Part shown: positions 31,830 through 44,519 of the stretch, one piece after another
Numbering within the stretch: the stretch's first letter is position 1
How the letters are laid out: every line of letters begins with the position of its first letter
Source of the DNA: Hermatobates lingyangjiaoensis
Taxonomy: Eukaryota; Arthropoda; Insecta; Hemiptera; Hermatobatidae
Length of the DNA: 64,000 nucleotides
Direction of reading: 5' to 3'
Assembly (NCBI GenBank): GCA_026182355.1
Contig: JAPFBL010000036.1
Location: 372,001-436,000, forward strand
Made by a program: the position numbers and the translations under genes
Notes under the pieces: generated by a model
Told to the model about the DNA's origin: nothing
Databases searched by the model: none
What the model saw: the letters and a program-made list of their open reading frames with translations, nothing else

Positions 31830-34800
31830 TATTATTACTTTTATTTAAAAAATAAATGTATTCAAAACCTGTTTTATGATATTTAACACAAAATGAGACA
31901 TCTTTATGCTGCTTATACTGTATTAAAATTTACATTAACAGTGCAAAGAAGATAAAGACATGAATATAAAATAATTTGGATAGAGAAGGGAGGTGAATGT
32001 AGTGAGGTTGGTTGATGGCTGGCTACAGTTTGTGGAGTGGATTGAACAGATGGTACACGTAGACCAGATATACAACACAGCACATGCCACAACATGCCCA
32101 TTCCACCAACATAATACTGTCCTCTCCCCCGTCGTCTAACCACCTCTTTACTACCTCACTCTACTTTTATTACCTCTCCAAACAATTTATGCAACCACAC
32201 CATGAGGTGTTTCAATTATACCAATGAAATTCTCAAATACTAGTTTCTTTTAAATAATTCCAAATAGGATCTAGCTCAATTTTGAAAATTAAAAGTTTTA
32301 TATAGTATAAAAATATACTATTAATCTTCTATTAACATAGTTAATAAAAAAATATTAATAATAGAAATTTTATAGAAGTACTTATCAATTATTTGTATAC
32401 AATTTATATAAAATCCTGATATGATAAACATATTTTTCTAAGACCTATTTGGTATAAAAACATGCTGAGATCTCTTGTCTTTCTATAGATTACTTGGAAA
32501 ATTTGTGGTTTGATGGCTTTCATTCTTGGCGCCTCTATCATGAATCAGGGATTTGAAGCTCATGTTAATAATATTAAAATGAAGGTACAAACATAGCTTG
32601 GAGGAAAATGAATTTAAAAGATACTTAAACAATTTTAGGCCATCAAATAAAAAAAGGTTCATCTTAGTTGAGGCTAGACTAACTTAAAAGGAGTCACACT
32701 CAGTGCAATTCAATGGATGGTTGAAGTTTTGTGAATTTCAGTAGATATTGAAATGGATAGGGTAGAACTAATGATTGAGAGGAGAAACAAAAGGAGGAGT
32801 AAGGTTGGCATAAAGCAAGTTTAACTACCACAACGTACATACTGTTCTATTTCAATGACTGAATTAAAAAAATGAAAAGACAAGTCAGATAAAATGCTTT
32901 CCAAACTTGGAGGTTTTTGGTATAAAATGGTAGTGGAAGGGAAGGAGGTGATTAAAGATAGATGAAGTAGAAGTGAATATAGAGAGAATATAGAAACTTT
33001 TCTTCATATACTTGGCAAAGTTATCAAGAAGTTCTTCTGTATTTTTTACTTCTCTCTCCACTTGTTATTTTTTGTGACCTTCCTTCTATTTGTTTTCATA
33101 ATCATCCATACATAAAAGTTTTTTCTAAAGATTATTCCAATAATCGCATAACTTCAAGAGGAATAGTTGAATGTGGGGATTGCGATTGTCGAAGCTGTAT
33201 CATTATCAACCCTAAGCTCTACTGCAGTTGAGAAACTGCTGTTGCTATAATCTCAATAGGATACTCAAACCAAACGTCCAGGTACCTTTAAGATATTTAG
33301 AGCTTCCAGAAGTTGTCATTGGCCTTAATCTAAACCATACATTTTGCAGTAATATTTATTCACCTTTTTTTAATTATCCACTTATATTATTTATATTTGT
33401 AAATTTTTTGTTTTTGGTTTTTCTGTATGTAAGTCTTTGTTTTTTAATTGCTTCCAAGTTTTACTCACTTTATAGATATGTATACTCTATTTTGTTCCTC
33501 TTATAGTGCGACATAGCAACCATCCAGAGTTACGCTATGAAAATGATTTAAGAACCGGAACGTTCACATTAAGAGTTCATTCAAACCTGAGAGTATGATT
33601 GACTTCATTTTAAGCCTATTCTACTTGCCTATATATATTATATATTATAAATCTAATATTCTAATAATAAATAATAAAGTCACATGATGTCTTTTTAATA
33701 ATGGATGGCGATGAATAAGTCAACTCATAGAGTGACCCTACGCGTGAGTAGTTACTGTTAGCCAGGGCTCCTTGGTACTCTCGTAATGTTGATATTCACC
33801 ATGATTTGAAAATGTAATCCATAGATAGTTACATCACTCGACTTACTACCAATGACAACAAACTATCTACTTATCCAAACCTCCTTCTACAAACTCTAAA
33901 TCCTGCCACCAACATTCCTCAACCTCACTGAACAATTACTTTATCCACTGACTATCTGACTACTTTTCCAACTGATGACTAAAAACTTTGAAAACCATGA
34001 CCTCAACAAGACCACATGACCGCGAATACGACATCTTTACTGTACAGACTAACTTAATATCCGACATGAATTACTGACATTCCAAGTTATAGTAGCACAG
34101 TAAGCAAGCAGTAGAAGGCCTCTGGTCTGGAACTGCTAGTTACGACGTGCACTACAGTGCGCGGATATATTCGTTGGTCGTTAGTTACTGCGGCGATTGC
34201 TGCCTTCAAGGAGACAGCAGTGTATGTATAGTGAAGAGCAGCTTGAGAACCACTGCCAACGAGAATGTAGTCTTCTAATGTCGATTATATGGAGACCAAT
34301 ATTTATAGTCTCTGAACAAACATACCGTGTATGTAATTTCACTATATCACAGCAAAATTTGGTTAAAGTCATAACCTTATAAGATTACAAATTTCGTGAA
34401 GTATACTTCTACTGATATCAAAATTAATTGACCACAACAGTTTTTCCGCCAGTATAAATTCTATATGTATTTAGTAAGTTTACTAGAAGAGAAATTTGCA
34501 TTATGCTAAAAAATGCAAAACTTAAAGCATGTTTGCTTCCGACTAATAGTAGTATGAAAGGTGAGAAAAGAAGCACCCTAGTAGGATTCGATTGTCAAAA
34601 TGTGTCTTGGTATTTGGCAAGGAAAGAGTTTTGGCCGGAGGATGGAACAAGTGATATATGAGTTGGGACTGTATTAACTGAAGAATGCCGCCTAATCCCT
34701 TCACCTGCTGATACACCCACTCGCGGCTGTTTTATATAAACCCTTTGCAACATTTCCCCTCTGTAAAATGTAACATCCCTTATTCACACAAAATGAAACC

Positions 34801-35995
34801 TATCCCTTTAAAAAAAAAGCCCTTCAGCTTTCAAATGTCCCACATTTTCAAATTTCTAACGTTGAGTTATTACTTTTTTTTATGAGTATTAGATGCTTTG
34901 AACTCTAATTCAGTTACTTTTACTTTTAAATATTCAACTATCATTATTTTTTTACCTATATATAAATACGTATATTATATAGTATTATATATTATATAAC
35001 TACATATGTTATTCAAAATGTTATGGTTACCCACTTAATGTTCAATACATAATTAAATTAAACATTTAAACCAATTTTTTTCATAATTTCAATTGTAACA
35101 GTTTCGAAACATTTATCTCATTCAGTATCTTCTATATTCATAAGAAAAAAAGATTTCCAGTTTTTAGGAGCAACCTCTTTGAAGCAAATATTGAGGCTTT
35201 AAGAAATGCAAAATAAATCAAGATGTTGGAAGCGAGAAGTTTTCTGTTTAATATGATTTAATTCAGTCACCCATTGCATACATGGAGCGTTTGCCAACTC
35301 GGGTGATACTGACTTAACCCCTTTTATAATTTAATCAAAATCAAAATAAGGAGTTGCTTTTAATAATTATTATATAAATGTAATGCATAACAGACATTTA
35401 AAATGGTTTTAAAGTTGAAGTATATTTTATTGACATAAATTTTTCAAGGCCCCTTATGTGACTTCACTTAAATTATTTAATTATTTTTTAACAAAATGTT
35501 TCCATATTTCATTAAATAAAATATACTTTCAAGAAAACAGAAATTATAAAGTAATTGAATATTAAAAGTTTTGTTTTGCATTTAGATAAAGAAAACTATG
35601 CCCTCAAAATATTCGAATATATTCCCTTCACTAATGAAGGAAAACAAACTTGTCACTAGACCATTTGTTTGTTTTTAATATTATTTATAAATGGACATTA
35701 TCTGTAATAATATAAGTGGGGTGGCCTATTTCTGTACCCGAATTTGGCCAAATTGACTCGTTCTTTCTACATATGCAGAAACATATAGAGTTCATCATTT
35801 GGCTTTATTTATTTATTTCACACCTTTTCGGAACATGATACACACTTGAATCAATTACCTACACTTTTTGATTGGTTTCAAATCATATCCACAAGAATAG
35901 CATCTGAAATTACTGATAAGGCAAAAAAAAATCTCTCCCACCGCATAAATAGTGTAGTCCTCTTAATAGAGCAGATGATAACAATAATAACAATA
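31830..35995. other. No recognisable gene
   Basis: About 4.2 kb. There is a slightly GC-richer patch at 34110-34280 with opposing 61-63 codon frames and a GAGAACCACTG string, and another at 34560-34740. No domain, no clear repeat end. A 92-codon frame at 33228-33506 is hydrophobic and AT-driven. Confidence 0.35.
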
Positions 35996-36023
35996 ATGGT
36001 GGGAGGGGGAGGGGGGGAGGAGG
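35996..36023 (+). repeat. G-run tract
   Basis: GGTGGGAGGGGGAGGGGGGG followed by AGGAGG on the plus strand: three G runs of 3, 5 and 7 separated by single A residues. It could form a G-quadruplex if the longest run supplies two tracts. It lies 175 bp before the minisatellite. Confidence 0.7.
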
Positions 36024-36198
36024 TAATGCATTTACACACGTACTGCTGGGCTTTCAATTAAACCAGAATACCAACTAAAACACCCCCTTTTCGTCAAGGT
36101 CACTAACCTGGACGTTATCACCCGAATTCAGATTAGGCCTTTGTTTCACCAATGTGATGGTTTTCTGTCCTGATATTTCCTTTTCTTTCTTCGCCTCT

Positions 36199-37213
36199 AG
36201 AACTAAAATCTCTAGAACCATACATTGCATATTAAATGTAAGTGAAACTAAAATCTCTAGAACCATACATTGTATATTAAATGTAAGTGAAACTAAAATC
36301 TCTAGAACCATACATTGCATATTAAATGTAAGTGAAACTAAAATCTCTAGAACCAGACATTGCATATTAAATGTAAGTGAAACTAAAATCTCTAGAACCA
36401 GACATTGCATATTAAATGTAAGTGAAACTAAGATCTCTAGAACCAGACATTGCATATTAAATGTAAGTGAAACTAAAATCTCTAGAACCATACATTGCAT
36501 ATTAAATGTAAGTGAAACTAAAATCTCTAGAACCATACATTGCATATTAAATGTAAGTGAAACTAAAATCTCTAGAACCATACATTGCATATTAAATGTA
36601 AGTGAAACTAAAATCTCTAGAACCATACATTGCATATTAAATGTAAGTGAAACTAAAATCTCTAGAACCATACATTGCATATTAAATGTAAGTGAAACTA
36701 AAATCTCTAGAACCATACATTGCATATTAAATGTAAGTGAAACTAAAATCTCTAGAACCATACATTGCATATTAAATGTAAGTGAAACTAAAATCTCTAG
36801 AACCATACATTGCATATTAAATGTAAGTGAAACTAAAATCTCTAGAACCATACATTGCATATTAAATGTAAGTGAAAGTAAAATCTCTAGAACCATACAT
36901 TGCATATTAAATGTAAGTGAAACTAAAATCTCTAGAACCATACATTGCATATTAAATGTAAGTGAAACTAAAATCTCTAGAACCATACATTGCATATTAA
37001 ATGTAAGTGAAACTAAAATCTCTAGAACCATACATTGTATATTAAATGTAAGTGAAACTAAAATCTCTAGAACCATACATTGCATATTAAATGTAAGTGA
37101 AACTAAAATCTCTAGAACCATACATTGCATATTAAATGTAAGTGAAACTAAAATCTCTAGAACCATACATTGCATATTAAATGTAAGTGAAACTAAAATC
37201 TTTAGAACCAGAC
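36199..37213. repeat. 45-bp minisatellite, about 22.5 units
   Basis: Twenty-two full 45-bp units and one partial unit run from about 36202 to 37213. Each unit holds the blocks ACTAAAATCTCTAGAACC, ATACATTGCATATTAAATG and TAAGTGAA. Most units are identical. Variants are ACCAGACAT in units 4-6 and the last unit, a G at the AAGATC position in unit 6, AGTAAAATC in unit 16, and TGTATA in two units. Because 45 is divisible by 3 and the unit lacks stops in these frames, 358 codons (+, 36154-37230) and 392 codons (-, 37253-36075) are open at once. That is expected from the unit and is not by itself evidence for a protein. Confidence 0.97.
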
Positions 37214-37214
37214 A

Positions 37215-39200
37215 CTCAAAATCACCATGAATTAAACAAATCATCAAAAACAAAGATAATAAAATTAATCAATCGCGTTACTGCGAAATTCTTAAACTCT
37301 ATTGCATTCCTGTAATATTCTTCAAATCTATTGCTTAACTGCAGTGTTTTTAAACTCTATTAATTGCCACAAAAATGTAATGCATAGTGTTGGACTTTAC
37401 AATAATATTATAAGTTATAAATCAATATCCGATTACTTAATAGTTATAATTTTTATTAATATCATTTTAATTATATGCGTGAACAAATAATCAAAACAAA
37501 TACACACAGTAATCTCACGCACACACTCAGTTATAAAGCAATTAAGTTAATGATTATTTCACCGACTTCACTAATTCTAAATACACAACATTTGTAGTCC
37601 ACAAACAGTCGAAATAGATCATCTGAGCGATTATATTTATAATCATGAAGCTAAAGTAGTCCATAGCATAGAATTTTTAGTCATTAAGTTATCAAATATT
37701 AATCTTAAAAATGTGAAATTAACCAAACTAAATAACTGACTTTTTGTTCAAGATAATTTTGATTAAAACATAACAAATGCATCATATAATTATATGTATG
37801 AGTTCTCAACAATTTATACTAAGTTAATACTTTAATGGTATTACTACAATTAACTCACTTCTGAATTAGTTTTCAGAAATTATTTCTGGTGGGTAGTATT
37901 TGTTTAATGAATAATTAATAACTAATCCTAAGTTCATCAGGTGTGGAGTTAGAACAACTCTTCATTAAAGAATTTTGATACAAGTTCACTCATAGCACTC
38001 AAAAAGGTCTAAAACAAACATCAAACTGTCGTAATGTGTTACACGTATAGTAGCAAAGACACTCATTAAAACTAATCGACAGAATGCGCATGGAGTTGGG
38101 GTAAAAGCATGACAGGAAAGTTGTGTTGAACACAGCCCATTGAGAGTCAGAGCATCCACTAATTATCTACTATCAAGCAGCACAATTAGCTTAACACTAT
38201 TAGCATTCTGTCTCTGAAAACAACCATTCTCTATTAACCTTGTCATATAACAATTCTAAACAATTGATATCTCACATTTAAATTTATTTATCTATCCATT
38301 TCTTTGATTTTTCTTAAAATTTGTCCTTTAATGTATCCATGAGATGTACTTATGATTATATTTTGTGTCATTTTGTTTACAAAATAACCAGAATAGTTGT
38401 TGTGCTTACTCAAGAACAGTAAATGTCAGTTTTTGACAAAAATATACGAAAGTAACATTAGATTGAATCTGAAACATTGTGAACACACTATTTGACGGAC
38501 CCTACTAAAGTGCTCACAAAAGTATCTCTGAGAGTAAAACACACACTATAAAGAAGCAGTATATTTGCTCATATTGCTTCAAGCAAAATGTGTTTATCGT
38601 AGATTTTTAAAATGAAAAAACAATTTTTTTTCTAATCTCATAGACAACTGTTATAAACAAAATTGAAACACAATGAATATTAATAGTCACATGCTCTTCC
38701 AGTCAAAAAAAAATTTCATTGATTTAAAAAAACTGATTGTTGGAATGTATTAAAAGAGATTTATAAAAAATTAAATTCTATTTTAAAAGATAAAAGTAAT
38801 TTTTCTGAATGAGATAATTTTATGTATAAAAAGCATAATATTATTTGAAGTATGAAAAGTAGTGTTATAATTATAATAATATTTATAATAGTAATATAAA
38901 TAAATATCTGAGTGGCCTAACTCAAGATTCTACGAATGAATAGATATTACGTCAAACTCGTTGAAAATCAATTGATTTTTGGTTTCATTTTAATTCAGTC
39001 GATTTTATAGACTAAATATCAAACTCATTGATAATCAAGAGTGATATCATTCGTTTGATTGTTTGAAACTTGAGATCACAGATCAATCTGATATGGAAAT
39101 ATGAATTTTAAAATAATAACCCTAAATTCATCAGACTAGATCCACAGAGGCTATATCTGCTATATATTATTATATAATTAATTATAACTGTACTACCCAG
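37215..39200. other. No recognisable gene
   Basis: AT-rich sequence with several ATTATTATA-type patches (for example 38870-38905). Nothing supported. Confidence 0.4.
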
Positions 39201-39203
39201 GCA

Positions 39204-39235
39204 CATACATACACACGCACACACACACACACACA
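39204..39235. repeat. (CA)n microsatellite
   Basis: Short CA run with one G interruption. Confidence 0.9.
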
Positions 39236-40014
39236 TTCGTACACATTTATTGCAAAACTTCAAAAATGGAATCAGAGGACATCAAAATATATAAATTATT
39301 CAAAACCATAAAAAAAGATAAACGCATTATGTATATTATGAATGGAAGATGATGTCATAGCTATTAATTATTACTGTTAAATTAATTAACAAATAATGAG
39401 CCATAATGTACTAACATATATATTGTATATCTATGAACGATAAAAATATTTTTGTACAATACTTTGAACAAAGTTATTCCATTGCTTCATAAATGATGTA
39501 AAATATTTCAAAATAACCAAACCCTGTCATATTAATAAACCAGAAAACCCTTTTTCATGTATTTTATATTCCATCTCTAGAGAAAGCACTTGAATAATTT
39601 GTTTACTTTTCTACCTTGGCCAAATAAATTTATTCAATCTATATAATATTAATTCGGTTCATGCCTTTGTTTGAAGTAATGTTTTTTTCTTCAACCATAA
39701 TTAATAAAAATTATTTTAAAAATATTTTCTCATATCAGTTCAATTGTTTTACTTCTTTAAATATATTTTCACATCACTATTATTAATGATAGTTATATTT
39801 TACAAAACACGAAAAATTATTTTTTCTTATTATTAATGAGTTGTGTTCTATATTTTTACTTTCGATTATTGAGTTCTTTTACTTCTTTATTTTTGTTTAA
39901 TTAACTGTTATTAAAAGGAAATTGCATTAATTAGTAAAATGTATCATTAGAAATAAAGTACACAAATTGAAAATAAATGTTGACTTTATTTTGTATTGAT
40001 TACGTTGTCAGCCA

Positions 40015-40335
40015 TAGGCCTGCCTTTCTAACTAAATGTGCAGTTGTTCAATCTGTTTTCCAGTTTGTCAATGTTTGTGAAAACTCTTTTATCTATTGAA
40101 GTACGAGCAAAAAGCCATAAAGGGAATCTATTCAACCGTTGACCAGTTAAATTCAAATATAATGATCACTTGCTTACTGATAGGCTCTTTTCTACAGTAT
40201 ACGTGTAGTTGTTCAAACAGGTTTCCTGTTTGTAAATGTTTGACAAAACTCTTTTATCCATTGAAGTATAAGCAAAAAGCCATAAAGGGAATCTACTTAA
40301 CCATTTACTAGTCAAATTCATATATAACAGCCTTT
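40015..40335. repeat. 165-bp tandem duplication
   Basis: The segment with GTGCAGTTGTTCAA, AAACTCTTTTATC, TTGAAGTA and AAAAAGCCATAAAGGGAATC is repeated with a period of about 165 bp (CATAAAGGGA at 40116 and 40281). Roughly 10-15% of positions differ, so it is older than the 48-bp triplication. The short frames across it have no recognisable product. Confidence 0.85.
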
Positions 40336-41094
40336 CAGTACTCAACATGGGTACAAACAACATTTCCATTTAATAAAAAATTGATATATTTTATATTTCT
40401 CTTCACAGTCAGGTCAAAAATATTATTTTAACTTTTTACCATACTCAAGTAGAATTCATTTATTATGCTAATCATTTCTTTATATACAACTTTTCCTTAT
40501 GTTGTACTTTTGGAGGCCAAAAGTAATCAAAATGATGATAAATAAAACCCAATTTTTCTATTTTTTTTTTAAACAACAAAAATCTATAATTAACAATAAA
40601 AATCTATTTAACTATTACATGATGACTAAAGAAATTATCAAATTTTCTGATTATTATTATTATCAATAACTGATTATTGCATGAACAAATGACAACTGAG
40701 AGGAAAGAACTACAAATGGAAATCACTTAAATAGCATCAACAAATTTATCCCTTGAATTAGTGTGATACCTGTTCAGCTGCCTGGTGTTCTACTGGTAGA
40801 ACAATTAGTCTTCAGGTAGACTTCTTGTAAATTGCAATGTAAACCATTTGCATTATTTTATCAGCAATAGAGTAAATTTGCATTACTCTGTCAACAGGTC
40901 ATTCACTAGGGGGATCAGTTATACATATAGCATTACTGGTTTGACCGGTCTGTTTATGATGGTTACATGCTTGCACCTTAAAGAAGAAGAACTGCTTATA
41001 TACTCTCATCTCATTTCATATCTAATGCAAATATTTCCTGATTGGTGATACTATGGGTGTTGAAATCATAAAAATATAATCGTGAGTGTTCAAC

Positions 41095-41225
41095 ACACAA
41101 CTTTACTATAAGTAATTATAACATCAATCTCGTGGACAACCAATCAAGTTGTGTTTTCAATTAATGTGGTTATCGTGTAAAAAAAACTGTGGCAAATTTA
41201 ATCCAAATCATATTACGTCTCATTT
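41095..41225 (+). mobile_element. Palindromic-end repeat family, left-end fragment
   Basis: ACAACTTTACTATAAGTAAT is followed by AATCTCGTGGACAACCAAT and later ATATTACGTCTCATTTAATG. The last block occurs in the same relative place at 55150-55180. A CTCGTGGACAA insert is shared with 7060-7205 and 49805-49870, suggesting a subfamily. Confidence 0.55.
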
Positions 41226-42194
41226 AATGTCACTATACTATTTAATTAGAATTAACAAGCATGAAATTATTGATTTGAAATATTTTGACGCTATTACTAT
41301 GATTATTATTTCATAATCAGATTGAGTCTCATCAGAATAAATATCTGTAGATTTTCTTTTGCGTTTCACACCTTCAGTTATTAAACCAAATATCAACTGA
41401 AATTTAAATTTCAATTTCTTTAATAAACTTTATAATAATCGCCAAAGAAGAATCGTTAACTTCTACTGGTTTTAGTAAAAGTTTTAACTTCTTAAAGGTG
41501 ATTGTCTTTTGCATACATAAAATGTGACCCAATAATTCAAAGTCTGTTTTATACAACATCGGCATTCGTGGTTACAACTTGCACAAAAAAAAACATTGTC
41601 TGGTTATATAATGTGCATATATTTGTAAATCCTTAATGGCATTGGAGATAATTTTTTATATACATATACCAATTTAAACCAACAATGTATTGTCATTTTG
41701 TCAGTCATACAAATAGATTATACCGTACCTTTAAAATCCTAGTTGTATGCATAAACCAGGAAGAGAATATTTTTAACTAGTACCATTTTACTTAGAGATA
41801 TTAATTTTACATTTTCTTTTGTCTTTATTAACGTTAAGAATTCCGTCAGTGATCAAAATGAGTTATCTGTCAGACAAATCGTTTTTTGTAATATTTTAAA
41901 CTATTTTATTGATATATGTTTTTTCAAAGATGTATAATTGCCCAGATCACGTCCACAGAGTGATCTACAGTTAGCTTTAATACTAGTAAAATGTAATATG
42001 AAACTAGGCAACAGTCTAAGAGTTCCGGTTTTATTGTAAAGTTTATAAAGTGTAAACGTAATATCTAACACAGTGATAAATTATTATCAATTTTATTGAT
42101 AACAACTATGAATGAATTGTAGATATCAATAGATATATACCAATTTTATCAGTTATAACAATCTTGAAATTATTGGTGGAGAACAGTCTAATAT

Positions 42195-42440
42195 GTTATT
42201 GTTATTATTTAACTAAGGCCCTGTTCCAGTAAATACAGAGCATGGCTTTTCCAGTTTAGTTCTTCATCTACAGAAACTCCAAGGTATTTGAATCTCTCTG
42301 GGAGTTTTAGTTCAGTATTTTATAATAATGAGATCATTAAGATATATTCTACTTGAGAAAATGTATAAGACTGTTTTAGTTGGAAATATATACCGATCTT
42401 TCTGCATTACCCATCTTTTTTAATTATTGAACTTCTAAAT
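42195..42440 (-). pseudogene. Non-LTR retrotransposon reverse transcriptase fragment (thumb region)
   Basis: On the minus strand one frame reads TKTVLYIFSSRIYLNDLIII. After a one-base shift it continues TELKLPERFKYLGVSVDEEL, then NWKSH, and reaches a stop near 42210. The block KYLGV-xD-xLxWxxH, preceded by KTxxxxFS, is the region just after the catalytic palm of LINE reverse transcriptases (Jockey/CR1-type). The upstream FADD-type palm motif was not found, so only the 3' half of the domain persists. A different register from the Jockey fragments at 2-433 and 15385 means it cannot be directly compared with them. Confidence 0.7.
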
Positions 42441-43060
42441 AGGAATTTCATTACACTGAATTCTCTTAAAAAAATTTTAAGACAATATAAATATGCCCTT
42501 AAAATAATTGTTATATGCCCTTGCAGTAATCGGAATGTTTGGGAATTCTTTTATAGATGTAGTAATAAAGTTCTATTTCTGAGAATAGTTTACTACAATG
42601 TGTAAAACTATGTGATCTATATCCTGCTAAAAGGTTTTCAAAAAACAAGTAAACATTTTTTTAATTTTATTGTGAGATTCACTTTTCTTGTTTTCTAAAA
42701 ATTCTAACCTTTAATAGTTATTAATATTATTATTAATTTCATAATAATTCCCAGTTTTAAAACATTACAAATAGCAATTTGGGGAAAAATAAATATTGTC
42801 TAAGATAGTAATTGTTTAAAACAATATTACGCAATTTAAAAATTTCTCCCAAAAATCATTTTCATCATACAATATTACCTATCAAAAATAGAGAACGTCT
42901 ACTCAATAATACATTTTTAAGCAAAATATTATTTTTATCCATTAATTTGTATTTTAAATAAAATTCAGTTTGGTTGAAAAACTATCTCAGCACAATGGTG
43001 AATTCATAAATTTACAAGACAAACTTCAAGAATTATGTTTTTGAAATTATTGGTAGTTTT
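42441..43060. other. No recognisable gene
   Basis: Strongly AT-rich; nothing supported. Confidence 0.4.
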
Positions 43061-43063
43061 TAC

Positions 43064-43191
43064 ATTACTATAAGTAAAGTACAGTTATCGTGAAAAAAAT
43101 CAATCTCGAGATTATGACTGAATGACATATTTTGAGGTCACAGAAAACGTTTTATGAAGTTTCTTCCATGATGTCTGTGTGTGTGTGTGTG

Positions 43192-43246
<55 letters not shown>

Positions 43247-44515
43247 TGTGTACGTGTGTGTGGGTGGGTGGGTGAGTATATATAAACGTTTGTAGAAAAA
43301 TTACGAATCTATGAACTTTGATGGATCAGAAAATATTTTACCAAAAAAATGGGGCTCATAGTGTAGATCAACCGTACTGTACGGAAGATTATTAATGGTT
43401 GATGGGTTTGCCAAAAACCTGTTTTTAAACAGCATTTTTTTCTCCCAAAATACTAATTTTAGAGTCTCCAATATTTAGCATAATCTTTGAAGCTATAAAA
43501 GTAGTAAACAGAAAATATATCCCGGATTTTAAAAGCACAGACAATTCTTTTTCAATAAAATGTATAAATGATGACCTATAATTCAATTTGAAAGTTTGCA
43601 AGAGCGACACAAGCCATACCTTTTAACAGATCAAAATCAAGCCGTAGCAGGAAATACAATATTCTAAGGAGGATGAGTTGAAATTTTTTTTCTATATTAC
43701 GTCCACTAAAGAGCGTACAATAATAATAATTTTGCCAAAATATTTCCAAAATTTTCGGAAAATATTTTTGACGCTAAACGGCTAATTAGAAAACCATGAA
43801 AAATTGCTAAAAACTTGAACAATTATTAGCAATGTATAAAAAAAATACGTAACTTCAATTACGGTAACGAGAATTAACGCTATAAAAACTGATTGATTAT
43901 CCTAGACTCACGGATCACCTACTACACTTGTGGAATTTATTAAACAAAAGTGATTTTTATTAAACACTAGAAAGCCATGACAATTCCAGTATAATAATTT
44001 TCTGATAGACCAAAAATTTAAAACATAATGCAAAACTCAAAAAATTCTTTGAAGAGTAATAAATAATTATCATACATCCTTAAATAAAAATTATCCTAAA
44101 ACAACATTTATTCATAAACGTTTCTGACATTTTTCAGGCAAAATAGGAATATTTTCATGTTTTAAATGGGAAAATTTGTCTTAAATATTCAATGTAGAAA
44201 CAGGTCAGATAGACTATGTAAGAGATCCTCTGGCTATTGGAACAAAAGTCATATTCTCTTGTAAAAGATTATTTCGTAACACTTTCATCTTTCAAAAATG
44301 TTATTACGGCTGTAGTTATATTAGTGATATTATATGCATGAGTGGTGTGATGTACAAAAGTATGCATATATATTGATAAGTGGGACAATCACTCTCTATA
44401 CTACCTCCAGGAATGAAAGACTATAAACATCTCCCATTTAGACATTTGTATTATGCCTAAATTGTGGTATTGTATATTATATCTCCAAGTAGTATGATAT
44501 TATGTTGAGTTTAGG
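43064..44515 (-). mobile_element. Palindromic-end repeat family, long copy with TG microsatellite
   Basis: The plus strand begins ATTACTATAAGTAAAGTACA, then the CTCGAGAT and TTTTGAGGTCAC blocks, a TG/GTGGG microsatellite (43175-43275), the GACGCTAAACGGCTAATTAG block (43770), and the CTACCTCCAGGAATGAAAG block (44401). It ends with TTGAGTTTAGGCCTCTAC near 44515, where part of the end motif is deleted. It is the inverted counterpart of 55098-56757. It has no coding capacity. Confidence 0.75.
43175..43275. repeat. (TG)n microsatellite inside the repeat copy
   Basis: TG run with three interruptions, then GTGGGTGGGTGGGTGAG. It occupies the same internal place as the CA/CACC tract at 56566-56639 in the inverted copy. 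Confidence 0.95.
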
Positions 44516-44519
44516 CCTC

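Noticed and set aside
34225..34250. GAGAACCACTG as a hAT right end
   Set aside because: Only about 11 bases match, there is no partner end or target-site duplication, and the distance from 8577 is too great.
36075..37253. 392-codon minus-strand and 358-codon plus-strand frames as genes
   Set aside because: A 45-bp unit with no stop in these frames keeps both open automatically; there is no domain, and the variants show no bias toward silent change.
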